Assembly: GCA_963808455.1 (NCBI GenBank)
Contig: CAWEHT010000255.1
Span: forward strand, 1 to 33,650
Origin: CAWEHT01 sp963808455
GTDB lineage: Bacteria > Chloroflexota > Anaerolineae > CG2-30-64-16
Reading direction: 5' to 3'
Length of the DNA: 33,650 bases
A model generated the notes under the pieces. The model ran no database searches, had not been told where the DNA came from, and saw only the letters and a list, made by a program, of their open reading frames with translations. The position numbers and the translations under genes are program-made. Shown here piece by piece: positions 9,986 to 19,042 of this stretch (positions are counted from its first letter, which is position 1; each line of letters begins with the position of its first letter).

Positions 9986-10066
9986 ATGCTGTACAAGACC
10001 GCCAGGCTGCGTAAATCGAGAAGCGGTTGCGGACGTCCAGCGCGTCGGCGACCTTCTCGCCGGTAA
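9986..10066 (+). CDS. possible 26-residue basic microprotein
   Basis: A perfect AGGAGG (9975-9980) sits 5 nt before an ATG that opens a 26-codon frame ending at TAA. The product would be strongly basic (MLYKTARLRKSRSG then an Arg-rich tail). Only the ribosome binding site supports it. It could equally be the remnant start of a longer gene lost to indels, since the rest of 9881-10128 holds no recognisable gene. Confidence 0.25.
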   Translation: MLYKTARLRKSRSGCGRPARRRPSRR

Positions 10067-10128
10067 GTCTGCCTTGCACCGGGACGCTCGGCTAGAGAGC
10101 CACGGCGATGTTGTCTCGGTACCGGAGC

Positions 10129-10257
10129 TCATGACTGTTCCTTCAACCTGTGGTATCTTAGCCGCGCACGCTCACGCCCGCGTTGCACCCGGCACGGTTC
10201 GCAGATACGGCGATCTGATCTACCGCCAATGAGAGCTGCCCTGCATGCGTCGCACAC
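10129..10257 (-). CDS. small zinc-ribbon protein, start uncertain
   Basis: The C-terminal 42 residues of a longer open frame (which reaches 10737) carry VCDACRAA and ICEPCRVQR, a CxxC...CxxC zinc ribbon with a 15-residue spacer, followed by a basic tail RERARLRYHRLKEQS. The first in-frame start that gives a compact ribbon is GTG 10257, but it has no clear Shine-Dalgarno, and family resemblance may extend some ten residues further upstream (EIITPGSGPG). An indel could separate it from its real start. It is a different ribbon type from the pair at 4333-4671. Function unknown, perhaps nucleic-acid binding. Confidence 0.4.
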   Translation of the reverse strand: MCDACRAALIGGRSDRRICEPCRVQRGRERARLRYHRLKEQS

Positions 10258-10615
10258 GCCCGGGCCGCTTCCCGGCGTGATAATCTCGCAAGATACCTGA
10301 GCAAGGGACTGAACGGGTGCCCATGTGGCTACGCAGGCGACCCCGAGCAGGAATGCACCTGCCCCCCTGGCCCGATCGCCGGCTATCGAAGATGTCTCTC
10401 CAGGTCCTTGCCCGATCGCAGCCACGTCCACGTAGAGGTGCCCCGCGTCCCCTTCGAGAAGCTGGCCGACGATAGCCAGGGTGAAGGATCGGCGGCCAGC
10501 CTTGCCCGCGCCGAGACCCCTTGTGCCCGCCAGAGCAGCCGCTTCGTCGGCACAGGCCTCGCGTGCAACGACGACTTGGGCCCGAAGCACGTCAAGGACA
10601 ACTATCTCATCGTGG
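10258..10615. other. no supported gene
   Basis: Open frames exist on both strands (a long minus one from 10737 and a plus one at 10408), but none shows recognisable motifs, and the minus frame overlaps the antitoxin gene head-on. The stretch may hold a decayed or indel-broken gene belonging to the minus-strand zinc ribbon. Confidence 0.4.
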
Positions 10616-10621
10616 TATAAT
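10595..10621 (+). promoter_or_regulatory. candidate sigma-70 promoter for the antitoxin
   Basis: A perfect -10 TATAAT lies at 10616-10621, 38 nt before the antitoxin ATG. The best -35 is aGGACA at 10595-10600 with a short 15-nt spacer, so the promoter may rely on the -10 or on an activator. Confidence 0.4.
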
Positions 10622-10659
10622 GAGGAGTGGATCCGCATCGGCGCCGCCCTGGAGTGATC

Positions 10660-10954
10660 ATGCGACAGACATTCACAGCAATTTACGAAGACGGTGTCCT
10701 GAAGCCTCTCGAGCCGGTGGACCTGCGCGAGCGGCAACGGGTGCGCCTGGAAGTGCTCTCAGAAGACGCGGCGGAGCCCATTGAAGCCGCCTTGCATCTC
10801 TTGGAGGCGGCAGGGCAACTGAGTTGAACCGCAGAAAGGAACAGACGTACATCGCGCGCCGGACGAGGAGCTCAGAGTTCTCGCGGAAAGGCTCGGCCGG
10901 ATGCCCGGCAAACCTTTGTCTGAGATCATCATCGAGGACCGGGGGGAGGTTTGA
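10660..10954 (+). CDS. AF2212-type (DUF104) antitoxin-like protein, frameshifted
   Basis: The product begins MRQTFTAIYEDGVLKPLEPV, the hallmark N-terminus of the AF2212/DUF104 antitoxin family, whose members usually neutralise a PIN-domain ribonuclease. The start is ATG 10660 with GGAG 5 nt upstream. The frame stops at 10827 after EAAGQLS, but shifting one base near 10820 gives a continuation ending RMPGKPLSEIIIEDRGEV at TGA 10954, which fits the usual C-terminal half of the longer members of this family. The corrected length is about 97 aa. No PIN-domain toxin follows: only 45 bp separate it from the convergent response regulator. It is therefore an orphan antitoxin or a regulator of something distant. 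Confidence 0.6.
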
Positions 10955-10999
10955 ACGTCTACAAGATCTCATGGAAGGTTGGCCAAGCGCCTTGCTGCG

Positions 11000-11676
11000 T
11001 CATTCCAGCGTGGCCAGGCCCCTCTTCAACGCCAGGATAGCCGTGTGCGTGCGGTCGTTGCTCTGCAGCTTGCTCATGATGCTGCTGACGTAGTTCTTGA
11101 CCGTGCCTTCGGCCAGGTTCAATCTTTGGGCGATCTCGCGATTGGTTCTGCCCTGGGCTAGCTCCTGCAGGACGTCCATCTCGCGCCCGTTGAGAGGCTC
11201 GATGGGCGGCGAGCGTCGATGGTCGCCTCGCGCGATGCCACAAGCGTCGCCATGCGCTTGAATTCCTTCAAGACCAGACCGGCCACGGATGGGTTGACGT
11301 GAACGTCACCAGCCACCGCGCCGCGCACCGCGGCCACGATCTCATCGGCGTCGCTATCCTTGAGCAAGTAGCCGCACACGCCTGCCCGCACGGCATCAAA
11401 TACCCACTCGTCGGTATCGTACGATGTCAACGCGATGATGCGAACGCCGGGCAACTGCTGCGAGAGGCGTCGCGTGGCCTCTATTCCGTTCATATGGGGC
11501 ATCTTGAGGTCCATCAGGATCACGTCCGGATGTTCCGCGAGGCCGCGTTCCACTGCGTCCAGCCCATCCGCGGCAAAGCCTGCCACCTGCAAGTCCGCAT
11601 GCAGGCCGATGATGACCCCAAGCCCCTGGCGCACGATGTCTTGGTCGTCAACGATCAGAACGCGAACTCGATCCAA
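11000..11676 (-). CDS. NarL/LuxR-family response regulator, frameshifted
   Basis: The cytoplasmic DNA-binding partner of the adjacent kinase, about 225 aa. The receiver domain opens RVRVLIVDDQDIVRQGL; the phospho-acceptor Asp is in VILMDLKMP, with Thr in IALTSYDTD and Lys in YLLKDSDA. The C-terminal LuxR helix-turn-helix reads LNGREMDVLQELAQG, then TNREIAQRLNLAEGTVKNYV, and ends at TGA 11000. The two halves are in different frames; a missing base near 11205, in the linker, explains this. The start is TTG 11676, with CGAGG about 8 nt upstream. It follows the kinase by 58 nt in the same operon, with an 11-bp hairpin between. Confidence 0.85.
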
Positions 11677-11727
11677 CTGGCGGGCCTCGATTCCGTGACA
11701 GACCCCCGCCCTCTCGAGGGCAAGAAG

Positions 11728-11753
11728 GCTCCCTCTAGGCCGCTAGAGGGAGC
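11728..11753 (-). other. perfect 11-bp hairpin at the kinase stop codon
   Basis: GCTCCCTCTAG and its exact complement flank a 4-base loop (GCCG). The kinase stop codon (11735-11737) lies inside the stem, and the regulator start is 52 nt beyond it. There is no U-run on the transcribed strand, so it is not a classical terminator. It could act as an mRNA processing or stabilising element, or tune the kinase to regulator ratio. Confidence 0.6.
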
Positions 11754-12967
11754 ACCAGCGCACGCTGGCAGATCAGGCCGATGTGGGTACCCTGCCCCGG
11801 CGCGCTGCGGATTTCGAGCCGGGCGCCTATGCCGGCGGCCCGTTCCTGCATGCCGGTCAGGCCCAGCCGGTCCGGCGACACGGACCCCGGATCGAACCCA
11901 AAGCCATTGTCATCGACATCCAGCTGGATGGTGCCGTCCACGTGCGCCCGTAGCGACACGGCGATCTTAGATGCGCCAGAGTGCTGTTCCGCGTTGGCCA
12001 ATGCCGCCACGGCGACCCGGTAGACGGCCTGCTCGGATAGCGGGTCCAGAGAGGACAGGTCGCGTCCCCCTTCGCCGATTGCACAGTCGATGTGCATCCC
12101 GGTCCGCTCAGCCTGCTGGAGACAGAACTGGCGCAGCGCCTCCGAGAGCCCGAGTTCTTCCAAAGGGCTGGCTCTGAGCGCCAGAATCGACCGACGCACT
12201 TCCTGGATGCCGCTGCGAGTGGCTGCCTGCAGGACCTTGAGCTGATCACGCGCAGCCGGGACGTCTCTGGACAAGAGCATGCTGAGCGCCTGCAGCTGTA
12301 CGCTCATCCCGGTCAGGGTATGCGCCAGAGTATCGTGCAGCTCAAACGCCAGGCGGTTGCGCTCTCGGCTCTCGGCCAGCTGCTCCACCGTGGCGGCCCG
12401 CTGGCTGAGCCGGCGCATGGCGCCCTCCAGTTGCTCTCGCTGGCGCTGCTCCTCCTCCAAGAGCAGGGTGACCACGTACCCCAAGATGCCTATCAACCCG
12501 ACGCGCAGCGCCGCCGATACCAGATACGCACGAAGCGCTTCGGGGCTGCCGGAGAAGAGCGCGAAACCGGTGACAGTAGGCGCTCCCCCCAGCACCCACA
12601 TGGTCCTGCTCAGGCCCTTGCGCCCATACTGCCACGTCATCAGGAGTACGGCGATCCACACTTCGGGCGGATCGAAGCGCGATAAAGCCGAAATCTGCCC
12701 GGCTAACGGGGCCGCGCCGCTTGAGATCATGAAGAGGGGCGCTTCGAGGAGCGGGACGACGAGCAGCCAGCCGATCGCCAGCGGCAGGAAGACGCGGCCC
12801 AGCCGACGCCGTAGTCGGGGCACACAGACCAACGCGGCCAGGATCGCGCTTTCACAGAGCCCCACCTCCATGGGCCAGCGTAGGCCGCCGGAAGGCGCCA
12901 TGAGGACCAGGCCGAGAACGGACATGGCACAGCGCAGCAGGGAAGAGAACCGCAAGATGCGTAGCAT
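11735..12967 (-). CDS. NarL-type (HisKA_3) sensor histidine kinase
   Basis: A membrane histidine kinase of 410 aa from the chosen ATG 12967. About six hydrophobic segments fill residues 10-180 with no large extracellular loop, so it probably senses a signal in or at the membrane. A short coiled coil (EEEQRQREQLEGAMRRLSQR) leads to the HisKA_3 dimerisation box with the phospho-His in RNRLAFELHDTLAHTL. The ATPase domain shows NAEQHSGA (N box), DDNGFGFDPG and GLTGMQERAAGIGA (G boxes). The open frame continues to ATG 13171, but a TATAAT overlaps that codon, so the real start lies downstream. ATG 12967 is the first start next to the first membrane segment, though no strong Shine-Dalgarno is seen there. 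The family phosphorylates LuxR-type regulators, here the next gene. Confidence 0.85.
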   Translation of the reverse strand: MLRILRFSSLLRCAMSVLGLVLMAPSGGLRWPMEVGLCESAILAALVCVPRLRRRLGRVFLPLAIGWLLVVPLLEAPLFMISSGAAPLAGQISALSRFDPPEVWIAVLLMTWQYGRKGLSRTMWVLGGAPTVTGFALFSGSPEALRAYLVSAALRVGLIGILGYVVTLLLEEEQRQREQLEGAMRRLSQRAATVEQLAESRERNRLAFELHDTLAHTLTGMSVQLQALSMLLSRDVPAARDQLKVLQAATRSGIQEVRRSILALRASPLEELGLSEALRQFCLQQAERTGMHIDCAIGEGGRDLSSLDPLSEQAVYRVAVAALANAEQHSGASKIAVSLRAHVDGTIQLDVDDNGFGFDPGSVSPDRLGLTGMQERAAGIGARLEIRSAPGQGTHIGLICQRALVLPLAA

Positions 12968-13170
12968 CCCGGGCGCGTACGAGGGACCCGGTGGGACCCC
13001 ACGAGCCGGGCTTTCCCTCCACGAGCGACAGCTGTGGCCGCCACCGTCTGCCTCGTCCACAACCCTCCTCTGCTCCAACCGACGCCCGCCGACGAGCTGC
13101 GCATATCCCGGCGAAGGACCGCTCAACGCAGCCGACATCAGCGGACGTTGATTGCTCTTGTCCCTGCCCA

Positions 13171-13176
13171 TTATAG
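13171..13176 (-). promoter_or_regulatory. -10 element upstream of the kinase-regulator pair
   Basis: A perfect TATAAT on the minus strand, about 200 nt before the chosen kinase start. At the normal 17-nt spacing the -35 position (13194-13199) has no consensus sequence and lies inside the dyad at 13184-13215, which suggests activator dependence. It allows the kinase and regulator to be expressed separately from the efflux genes upstream. Confidence 0.4.
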
Positions 13177-13183
13177 CTCAGAC

Positions 13184-13215
13184 CTGACCAATACCGGTCC
13201 GGTCGTCCTGGTCAG
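13184..13215. promoter_or_regulatory. dyad-symmetric site at the kinase promoter
   Basis: CTGACCA and TGGTCAG form a perfect 7-bp inverted repeat 18 bp apart, with a second small palindrome ACCGGTCCGGT inside. It covers the -35 position of the candidate kinase promoter. NarL/LuxR-type regulators commonly bind such dyads, so autoregulation by the adjacent response regulator is a reasonable inference. Confidence 0.4.
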
Positions 13216-13338
13216 ATGCTGATCACTCCCAATGGCGGCCGGACCGCGAGCGCCACGCCAAGCCCGATCAACGGGCGAGGCACCTGGCTTCCCGAGGAGT
13301 GCGGGGCCTTCAGACGAAGCTGGGCCACGCGGCTTGGG

Positions 13339-13927
13339 TCAGCCCCCGGTGGTCCCTGAACGGGCAGCCGGCGTGGACCCTGCTGGAAGCGCGGCCGGGC
13401 CGGTTGCAAGCGTCGCCAGCGAGGCCGCAACCCAGCCAGAGACGTGGGTGGTCTGCACGAGCAGCCAGTCACGGCCCGGATTGATGCCAACCACGGCGAC
13501 CTGTTCGCCCTTGCCCAACCCGGCGACGATCGGGTAAGCCGTGCCCGGGCCAGCACGTACGTTGGCCGGGGTAATGATGGTTGCGGTGCCGATCGGGCTG
13601 GCCGACGGCGCGATGGCCTTCCTGGCGGCCGCACCCGCGGACGCACCCTGGGTGCCAGGGGTGGCCGGCTGGCATGCCGGCGCCGGCGTGGCAGCCGGCA
13701 GTGGCGCCGGGGGCTGCTTCGGTGTCACCCTGGGGAAGGGAGTTGGCGTTGCTGCTAGAGTCGCGGGCGACGTCCGTGGGCCAGGCCGGCCCATCAAGGG
13801 CAACCAGCGTCGAGGCGTGCTGTCCGGAAGTTGCCGAGCAGGTAGCCAGGACGGCCAGCAGGAAGCCCATCAGCACCCCCAGGCTAAGAGCCTTGAAGCG
13901 GCGAAATCGCCGCCGCGATGCTTTCAT
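13339..13927 (-). CDS. SH3-domain lipoprotein, frameshifted
   Basis: An envelope lipoprotein of about 195 aa, encoded directly after the RND transporter (stop at 13940, start ATG 13927, GGGGGAAA upstream). The N-terminus is a basic stretch then LGVLMGFLLAVLATC, a lipoprotein signal with Cys about residue 30. An indel near 13770 moves the frame; the rest is a Pro/Thr/Ala linker followed by an SH3b domain (NVRAGPGTAYPIVAGLGKG, then HVSGWVAAS). SH3b domains usually contact peptidoglycan. Its tight linkage to the pump suggests an envelope role alongside it, but that is inference. Confidence 0.7.
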
Positions 13928-13939
13928 GGTCGTTTCCCC

Positions 13940-16900
13940 CTAGGCATGGGCGCCCCCGGCAGCCCCTGCTGTGCCGGCTGCGCCGGCAGCCCCTCCCGGA
14001 TTGCTCCCGGCAGCGGCCACTGGCGCCGGTAGCGCCGACTGCTCCTCGGCTCCGCCAGCAGAAAGCCAGCGCGCGAAACGCACGACCCCGCCGCCGAAGC
14101 CATCGAGCCCATTGTAGACGACGGGTATCAACACGAGCGACAGCAACGTCGAGGTGACGTTCCCGCCGATCACAACGGCGGCGATGGGCGCGCGGCTTTC
14201 CGAGCCTGCCATCTTCCCCAGCAGTACCGGCAGCATGGCACACACGATAGCCGCGGTGGTCATCAGGATGGGGCGTAGCCGGCGGCGTCCCGCTTCGATG
14301 AGCGCCTGCTTTCGGCCTTCCCCTCGCGCTCGCCGTTGGTTGGTGAAGTCCACAATCAAGATGGCGTTCTTCGTGACGACGCCCACCAGCAGGATCAGGC
14401 CCAGGAATGAGTAGATGCTCAGCGTCATGTGCGCCAAAGCCAGGCCGCCGAACGCGCCCACGATGGATACCGGCAGCGCGAACATGATGGCCAGGGGATG
14501 AAGGAAGTTCTGGTAGAGGGCTACCATCAGCATGTACATCAGCACGATCGACAGGGCGATGGCCTGGGCAAGCTGGCTGAACGAATCTGACTGCTGCTGA
14601 GCCATCTGGCCGGTCGAGTAGCTGTATCCCGGCGGGAACTTGATCTTGCTCCGAATGCCAGCCAGGATAGCGCTGTTCGCCTCGCCCGTCGTGCCCGCTG
14701 ACAGGTTTGCCGTCATCTTCAGGTAGCGCTGGCGACCCGTGCGCTGAATCGTCGCCAGGGATGCGCCGGTTTCCGCCCGCGTGACCTGACGCAGCGTGAC
14801 CACCTTGCCGTCCGCGTAGCTTATGGGTATGGCGAGGATATTATCCATGTTGGACCGGGCCGCCGGCTCGAGGCGCACGACGATCGGTATCTCGGTCTGC
14901 CCTGGCGGCTGGAGGTCGCCAACCTGCTGGCCGGAGATGGCCATGTACAGCGTGCTGGCGACGTTCGAGGACGTCAGACCCAGTCCGGTCGCCCGGCCCG
15001 TATCGACCACCAGGCTGGTCTCGGAGCCCCGGGCCGCCCCGGTGTTGTCCACGTCGACGACGCCCGGGGTCGAACGACATGAGCGCAGCCACCTGGTTCG
15101 CCAGGGAAACAAGGACTCCTGCGTCGTCGCCTTGGACGTCGATCTCGAGGCCGGCCATTGCGCCGCCACCGCCCATGCTCGAAGTCAGGCTGACGGTTGC
15201 CAGTGCCTCCGGGATGCGCTTCAGCTCTTGCCGCAGCGGCGCGATGATCTGCGTCGTGCTGCGGGCCCGCTGCCCCTTGTCGACCAGACGGATGGTGATC
15301 GAGGCCTGGTTCAGGCCGGAGGACCCCATCATGGATGAGGTCGATCCGACATCTGTCAGGATATACACCGCCTCGGGCACATCGCGGCGGATGATCGTCT
15401 CCGCCTGGCGCGCTGCCTGATCGGTAGCCGCCAGGCTGGTCCCGGCCGGCATGGTAATGCTGACCGAAATCTGGCCGTCGTCTTCCTGCGGCGCGAACTC
15501 AGTGCCCACGGCGCCCGACGTCACCAGGCTGATGCCCCAGGCCATCGCGACCGCGGCGATCAGCAGCACGAGGCCCTCGGTCAGGATGTTGCGGAGGGCG
15601 AAGTGAATGACGGCTCCATAGGCCCTTTCCAGCGCTGCGAAGCCCGCATTCCAGCCCCGGGTGAAGAGCTGCCACAGGAAACTGGCCGGGAAGAACAGCA
15701 CGCCGAGGGCCCGGCGCACGCCTCGTGCCCGCTGCTTGATCTCGCTTTCGTTGCGCAGCCAGACCGAGGCCAGCATGGGCGTCAGGGTAAACGACACCAC
15801 CAGCGACCACATGGTCGCCACGGCGATCGTGATGCCGTAGGAGCGAAAAAGCTGGCCGATCATGCCGGTGGTAAAGGCCACGGGAACGTAGGTCACAACG
15901 TCCACGAGGGTTATGGTGATGGCAGCCAGCCCGATCTCGGACCGCCCGTTGAGGGCGGCGAGCTTCGGCAGGTCGCCCTGTTTGAGGTGGCGCTCGATGT
16001 TCTCGATCACGACGATCGAGTCGTCAACCAGGATGCCGATGACCAGGGTAAGCGCCAGCAAGGTCAGCGTGTTGAGGCTGAAGCCGACGCCCCACATCAC
16101 GAGGAACGTTGCGATGAGCGACGTGGGGATGGCGAGCACCACGATGAGGGTGCTGCGGAAGGTGTGCAGGAAGACCAGCATCACCAGGCCGGTGACAAGT
16201 ATGGCCAGGATGAGGTCTTCCTGCACGCCGTTGACAGATTCCTGCGTGTATGAGGAATCGTCGGTCACGATCGTGAAGCCGGCGCCCGCCGGAAGGCTCG
16301 TTTTTAGTTCGGCCAAGACCGACTTGACGTCGTTGGCGACCTGGATCTCATTGCTCCCGCTGGTCTTGGCGATGCTGATGTTCACCGTCTCCTGCCCATT
16401 CAGGCGCAGGAGACGCGTCGCGTCTTCATAGCCCATCTGAACGGATGCGACGTCGCGCAGCCGAACGGTCCGCGACTCGTCAGCCTCCTGCGAGATTACC
16501 AGGTTCTCGACCTGGCTCAAGTTGGTTAAACTGGCCGGCGGAGCGCAAACTGCTGCGCTTCCGCCCTTCGGTTAGGGAGCCGAGGGGATAGCTTAGGTTG
16601 TTGACAGACAGGCTATTCTGGATTGTGGACAGCGGCAGGCCGTAGGCGGCGAGGCGCTTGGCGTCTACGTTGACCTGGACCTGCTCCGTGCGGCCGCCGG
16701 CGATGTCCACAGACGCCACGCCGGTCACGCTCTCCAGGCGTGGCTTCAGCGTGTCTTTGGCGTATTGAGCCAGCGTGTCCTTTCCTTGCGGGCCCGTCAG
16801 CACGACTTGCAGGATCGCCGTGGCGCTCATGTCGGCCTTCGTGATCGACGGTTCTCCTGCGCCAGTGGGCAACTGCGACTTCACTGCCGACACCATGCGC

Positions 16901-17226
16901 TCGATGTCGATCGCGGCCTGATCCCCGTTGGTGCCGGTCTTGAAGGAACAGGTCACGATGCCAACGCCTTCGTTGATCTGAGACGTGATCTTGTCGAGGC
17001 CGGCCGCACCGGCCACGGCGTCCTCGATGGGTTTCACGATCAGCTCTTCCACGTCGCTGGGCGATGCACCCGGAAACTGCGTGGTGATGGTCACGTAAGC
17101 GATGTCCATATTGGGCGTGCGCTCGACCTGAAGATTGGTGTAGGCACGCAGCCCCAAGATCACGATGGCCAGGATGATCATCAATATTGTCAGCGGCCTC
17201 GAGATGGCCAGTTTAGTCAGTCCCAT
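13940..17226 (-). CDS. RND-family efflux transporter (HAE1/AcrB-like), two frameshifts
   Basis: The inner-membrane proton-driven pump subunit, about 1,090 aa when two indels (near 16525 and 15078) are bridged. The start is ATG 17226, 11 nt after the adaptor stop, with GAGGG upstream. The N-terminus is typical (MGLTKLAISRPLTILMII), followed by the first porter region. The first membrane block contains TLVIGILVDDSIVVIENIER, with the paired Asp of TM4 that carry protons. The second porter region and second membrane block follow, including GVVTKNAILIVDFTNQRR. The C-terminus is Ala/Gly-rich. Length and repeats match AcrB/MdtC. The substrate cannot be told. No outer-membrane channel gene is nearby. 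Confidence 0.92.
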
Positions 17227-17237
17227 GATTCATGCCC

Positions 17238-18632
17238 TCAATCGCTCGCCGCAGCCGCAGACACGATGCTCACCTGCACCTTATCTGCCAGGTCCGTCTG
17301 GCCCGCGGTGACGACCTGTTCACCCTGCGCGAGCCCGGAGAGTACTTGCACCTGGTCATCGCCGGTCAGCCCGACGGAGACCGTCCGGCGCTCGGCCGTG
17401 CCATCTTTGACCACGTACACCGCTTTGTGATCGCCCTCGTCCACCAGCGCCGACTGGGGGCAAAGCAGGACATTCTTTTTCTCCTGGGCCAGGATCGAGA
17501 CGGCGGCATACATCCCGGAGCGCAGCAGGTTCTTGTCGTCCTGTGGTGTCACGCGCACGGTAAAGGTGTGCGACTGGGAATCGGCGCTTGGCGCCACGGT
17601 CGTCACCAGGGCGGGGAAATCCTTGTTTGGGTAAGTGGCCACGCGCAGCGCAGCCGCCTGGCCGTTCTGAATGAGCCCAATGCGGCTTTCCTCCACGTCG
17701 AAGAGCACTTCTTCGTCATTCGAGATGAGCTGTACGAGCCCGGACTGCTGGGTCGCCAGGCTGCCCTTCACAGCCGTCACGTCGGCCACCGTCCCATCGA
17801 ACGGGGCCCGCACGACCGTGTTGTCCAGGTTCAACTGCGCCTGGTCAACTGCGGCCTGGGCGTCTTCCACGGACACGCGGGCCAGGGCGAAATCGCTCTC
17901 TTCATAGGGCTTTTTCAGCAGGGCCAGCTTGTATTCGGCCTGTGCCAGGGCGCTGCGTAGCGGTGCCAGGGTCGCCTCCGTTGGGTTCACATCGAGCTTG
18001 TACGACGCCACGGCGCTCTGGTAATTGATGGTGGCCTGCTGCAAGGCCGCGGACTGCGGCAACATGCTCACGTTGGCGCTCGACGCAACCTGGTCATAGT
18101 TGGCCTGCGCCTGCTTGAGCGCAACCTCGGCATTTTCCATGTTGGCGGCGGAGACCGTCCGCTTTTCGGCCGAGACATCGGTCGCCGAATCCAGAGCTGC
18201 CTGGGCAGACGTGACCTCCGCTTCGTCCGCGATCAGTTCCTCGGCTCGCGGCGGCTGGCTCATCTGGTCCAGCTTGATCTTCGCCGTCTCGAGCCCCGCC
18301 TGGGCCTGCTTGAGCTGCACCGTGAGCGCGTCCTTCTCGAGCACGACCAGCGTATCGCCCGCCTTCACGGCCTCTCCGATCTTCACGGGCACCGACTCCA
18401 CGCGTCCGCTCTCCAAAGCCGTCAGTGTTACCGACTGCTTGGGCTGCAGGTTGCCTGAATAGGAAAGCACCTGCGAGATGTTGCCCGTGCCCACGGTCGC
18501 AACCTCGACCGACACGGCACGTGGCCCAGTCTGTCCGGCAGAGCTCTGCACGCTCGGCCCCCCCGTACATGCAGAGAGGGTCAGAATGACAGCAAGCAAG
18601 AGAAGAAGGCACAGCGGCCGGCCTCGCTTCAT
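17238..18632 (-). CDS. RND adaptor (membrane-fusion protein), lipoprotein
   Basis: The periplasmic-adaptor-type partner of the RND pump, 464 aa. The start is ATG 18632, with GGAGG about 10 nt upstream; the frame extends to 18764 without a signal. A lipoprotein signal (LCLLLLLAVILTLSAC) anchors it. Next come a lipoyl-like segment (GRVESVPVKIGEAVKAGDTL), a long alpha-helical hairpin of about 170 residues rich in Ala/Gln/Glu, the second half-lipoyl (VVRAPFDGTVADVTAVKGS), a beta-barrel and a membrane-proximal domain ending near GLAQGEQVVTAGQTDLADKV. The hairpin is long for an adaptor, which matters if there is no outer-membrane channel. It is the first gene of the block MFP-RND-SH3 lipoprotein. 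Confidence 0.92.
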   Translation of the reverse strand: MKRGRPLCLLLLLAVILTLSACTGGPSVQSSAGQTGPRAVSVEVATVGTGNISQVLSYSGNLQPKQSVTLTALESGRVESVPVKIGEAVKAGDTLVVLEKDALTVQLKQAQAGLETAKIKLDQMSQPPRAEELIADEAEVTSAQAALDSATDVSAEKRTVSAANMENAEVALKQAQANYDQVASSANVSMLPQSAALQQATINYQSAVASYKLDVNPTEATLAPLRSALAQAEYKLALLKKPYEESDFALARVSVEDAQAAVDQAQLNLDNTVVRAPFDGTVADVTAVKGSLATQQSGLVQLISNDEEVLFDVEESRIGLIQNGQAAALRVATYPNKDFPALVTTVAPSADSQSHTFTVRVTPQDDKNLLRSGMYAAVSILAQEKKNVLLCPQSALVDEGDHKAVYVVKDGTAERRTVSVGLTGDDQVQVLSGLAQGEQVVTAGQTDLADKVQVSIVSAAAASD

Positions 18633-18720
18633 GAAACGTATCCTCCCCACTTTGGACGTAGACCCATCGTCGTAGGCAACGAGCCGACATCTGAGATCGT
18701 GTACGCACACACCAACCGAC

Positions 18721-18750
18721 AGAATATCCGTCAGGAGGAAGTTGTGTCCA
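18721..18750 (-). promoter_or_regulatory. candidate promoter of the efflux operon
   Basis: On the minus strand, TGGACA (18750-18745, 5 of 6) and TATTCT (18726-18721, 4 of 6) are separated by 18 nt. The predicted start is about 80 nt before the adaptor ATG. Just upstream lie a TGGTCA and an ACCGG (18757-18780), words also present in the dyad at the kinase promoter. Confidence 0.4.
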
Positions 18751-18787
18751 GTGCCTGTGGTCACGAACCCGAATTACCGGCGTCACT

Positions 18788-19013
18788 TGGGCAGGAGATC
18801 CTCACCATGCCCGATCCATTCCGGGTGATGGCCATGCTGACGGCGATCGCAACCGAGGGCACATATGCCCTGCCTTAAGCACGGGTCGAGCGCTTCATGC
18901 TCAAGGTGCTGGGCAGATACCGATCAACATTCGGGCAGGGTATCCGATCAACAAGTGGGTGCACTTGCTCGGCTTCATCTTGGGTGTGATCGGGAGAGTT
19001 TCCGCTTGCGGTG
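18788..19013. other. intergenic region with a short direct repeat
   Basis: No supported gene is seen between the efflux promoter and the lipoprotein promoter. The notable element is a direct repeat at 18911-18953: GGGCAG followed by a few variable bases and then CCGATCAACA, present twice about 23 bp apart. This may be a regulator site for the promoter at 19014 or chance. Confidence 0.3.
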
Positions 19014-19042
19014 TTGACGAGGGCACCGCCTTGGGCTATATT
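19014..19042 (+). promoter_or_regulatory. strong sigma-70-like promoter
   Basis: TTGACG (19014-19019, 5 of 6) and TATATT (19037-19042, 5 of 6) are exactly 17 nt apart. The next supported gene starts at 19336, giving a leader of about 285 nt. I see no intact gene or recognisable riboswitch in that leader. Confidence 0.55.

Noticed and set aside
10129..10737. The full 202-residue minus frame as one gene
   Set aside because: It runs through the antitoxin start and promoter and only its last 42 residues look like protein; only the ribbon part was kept.
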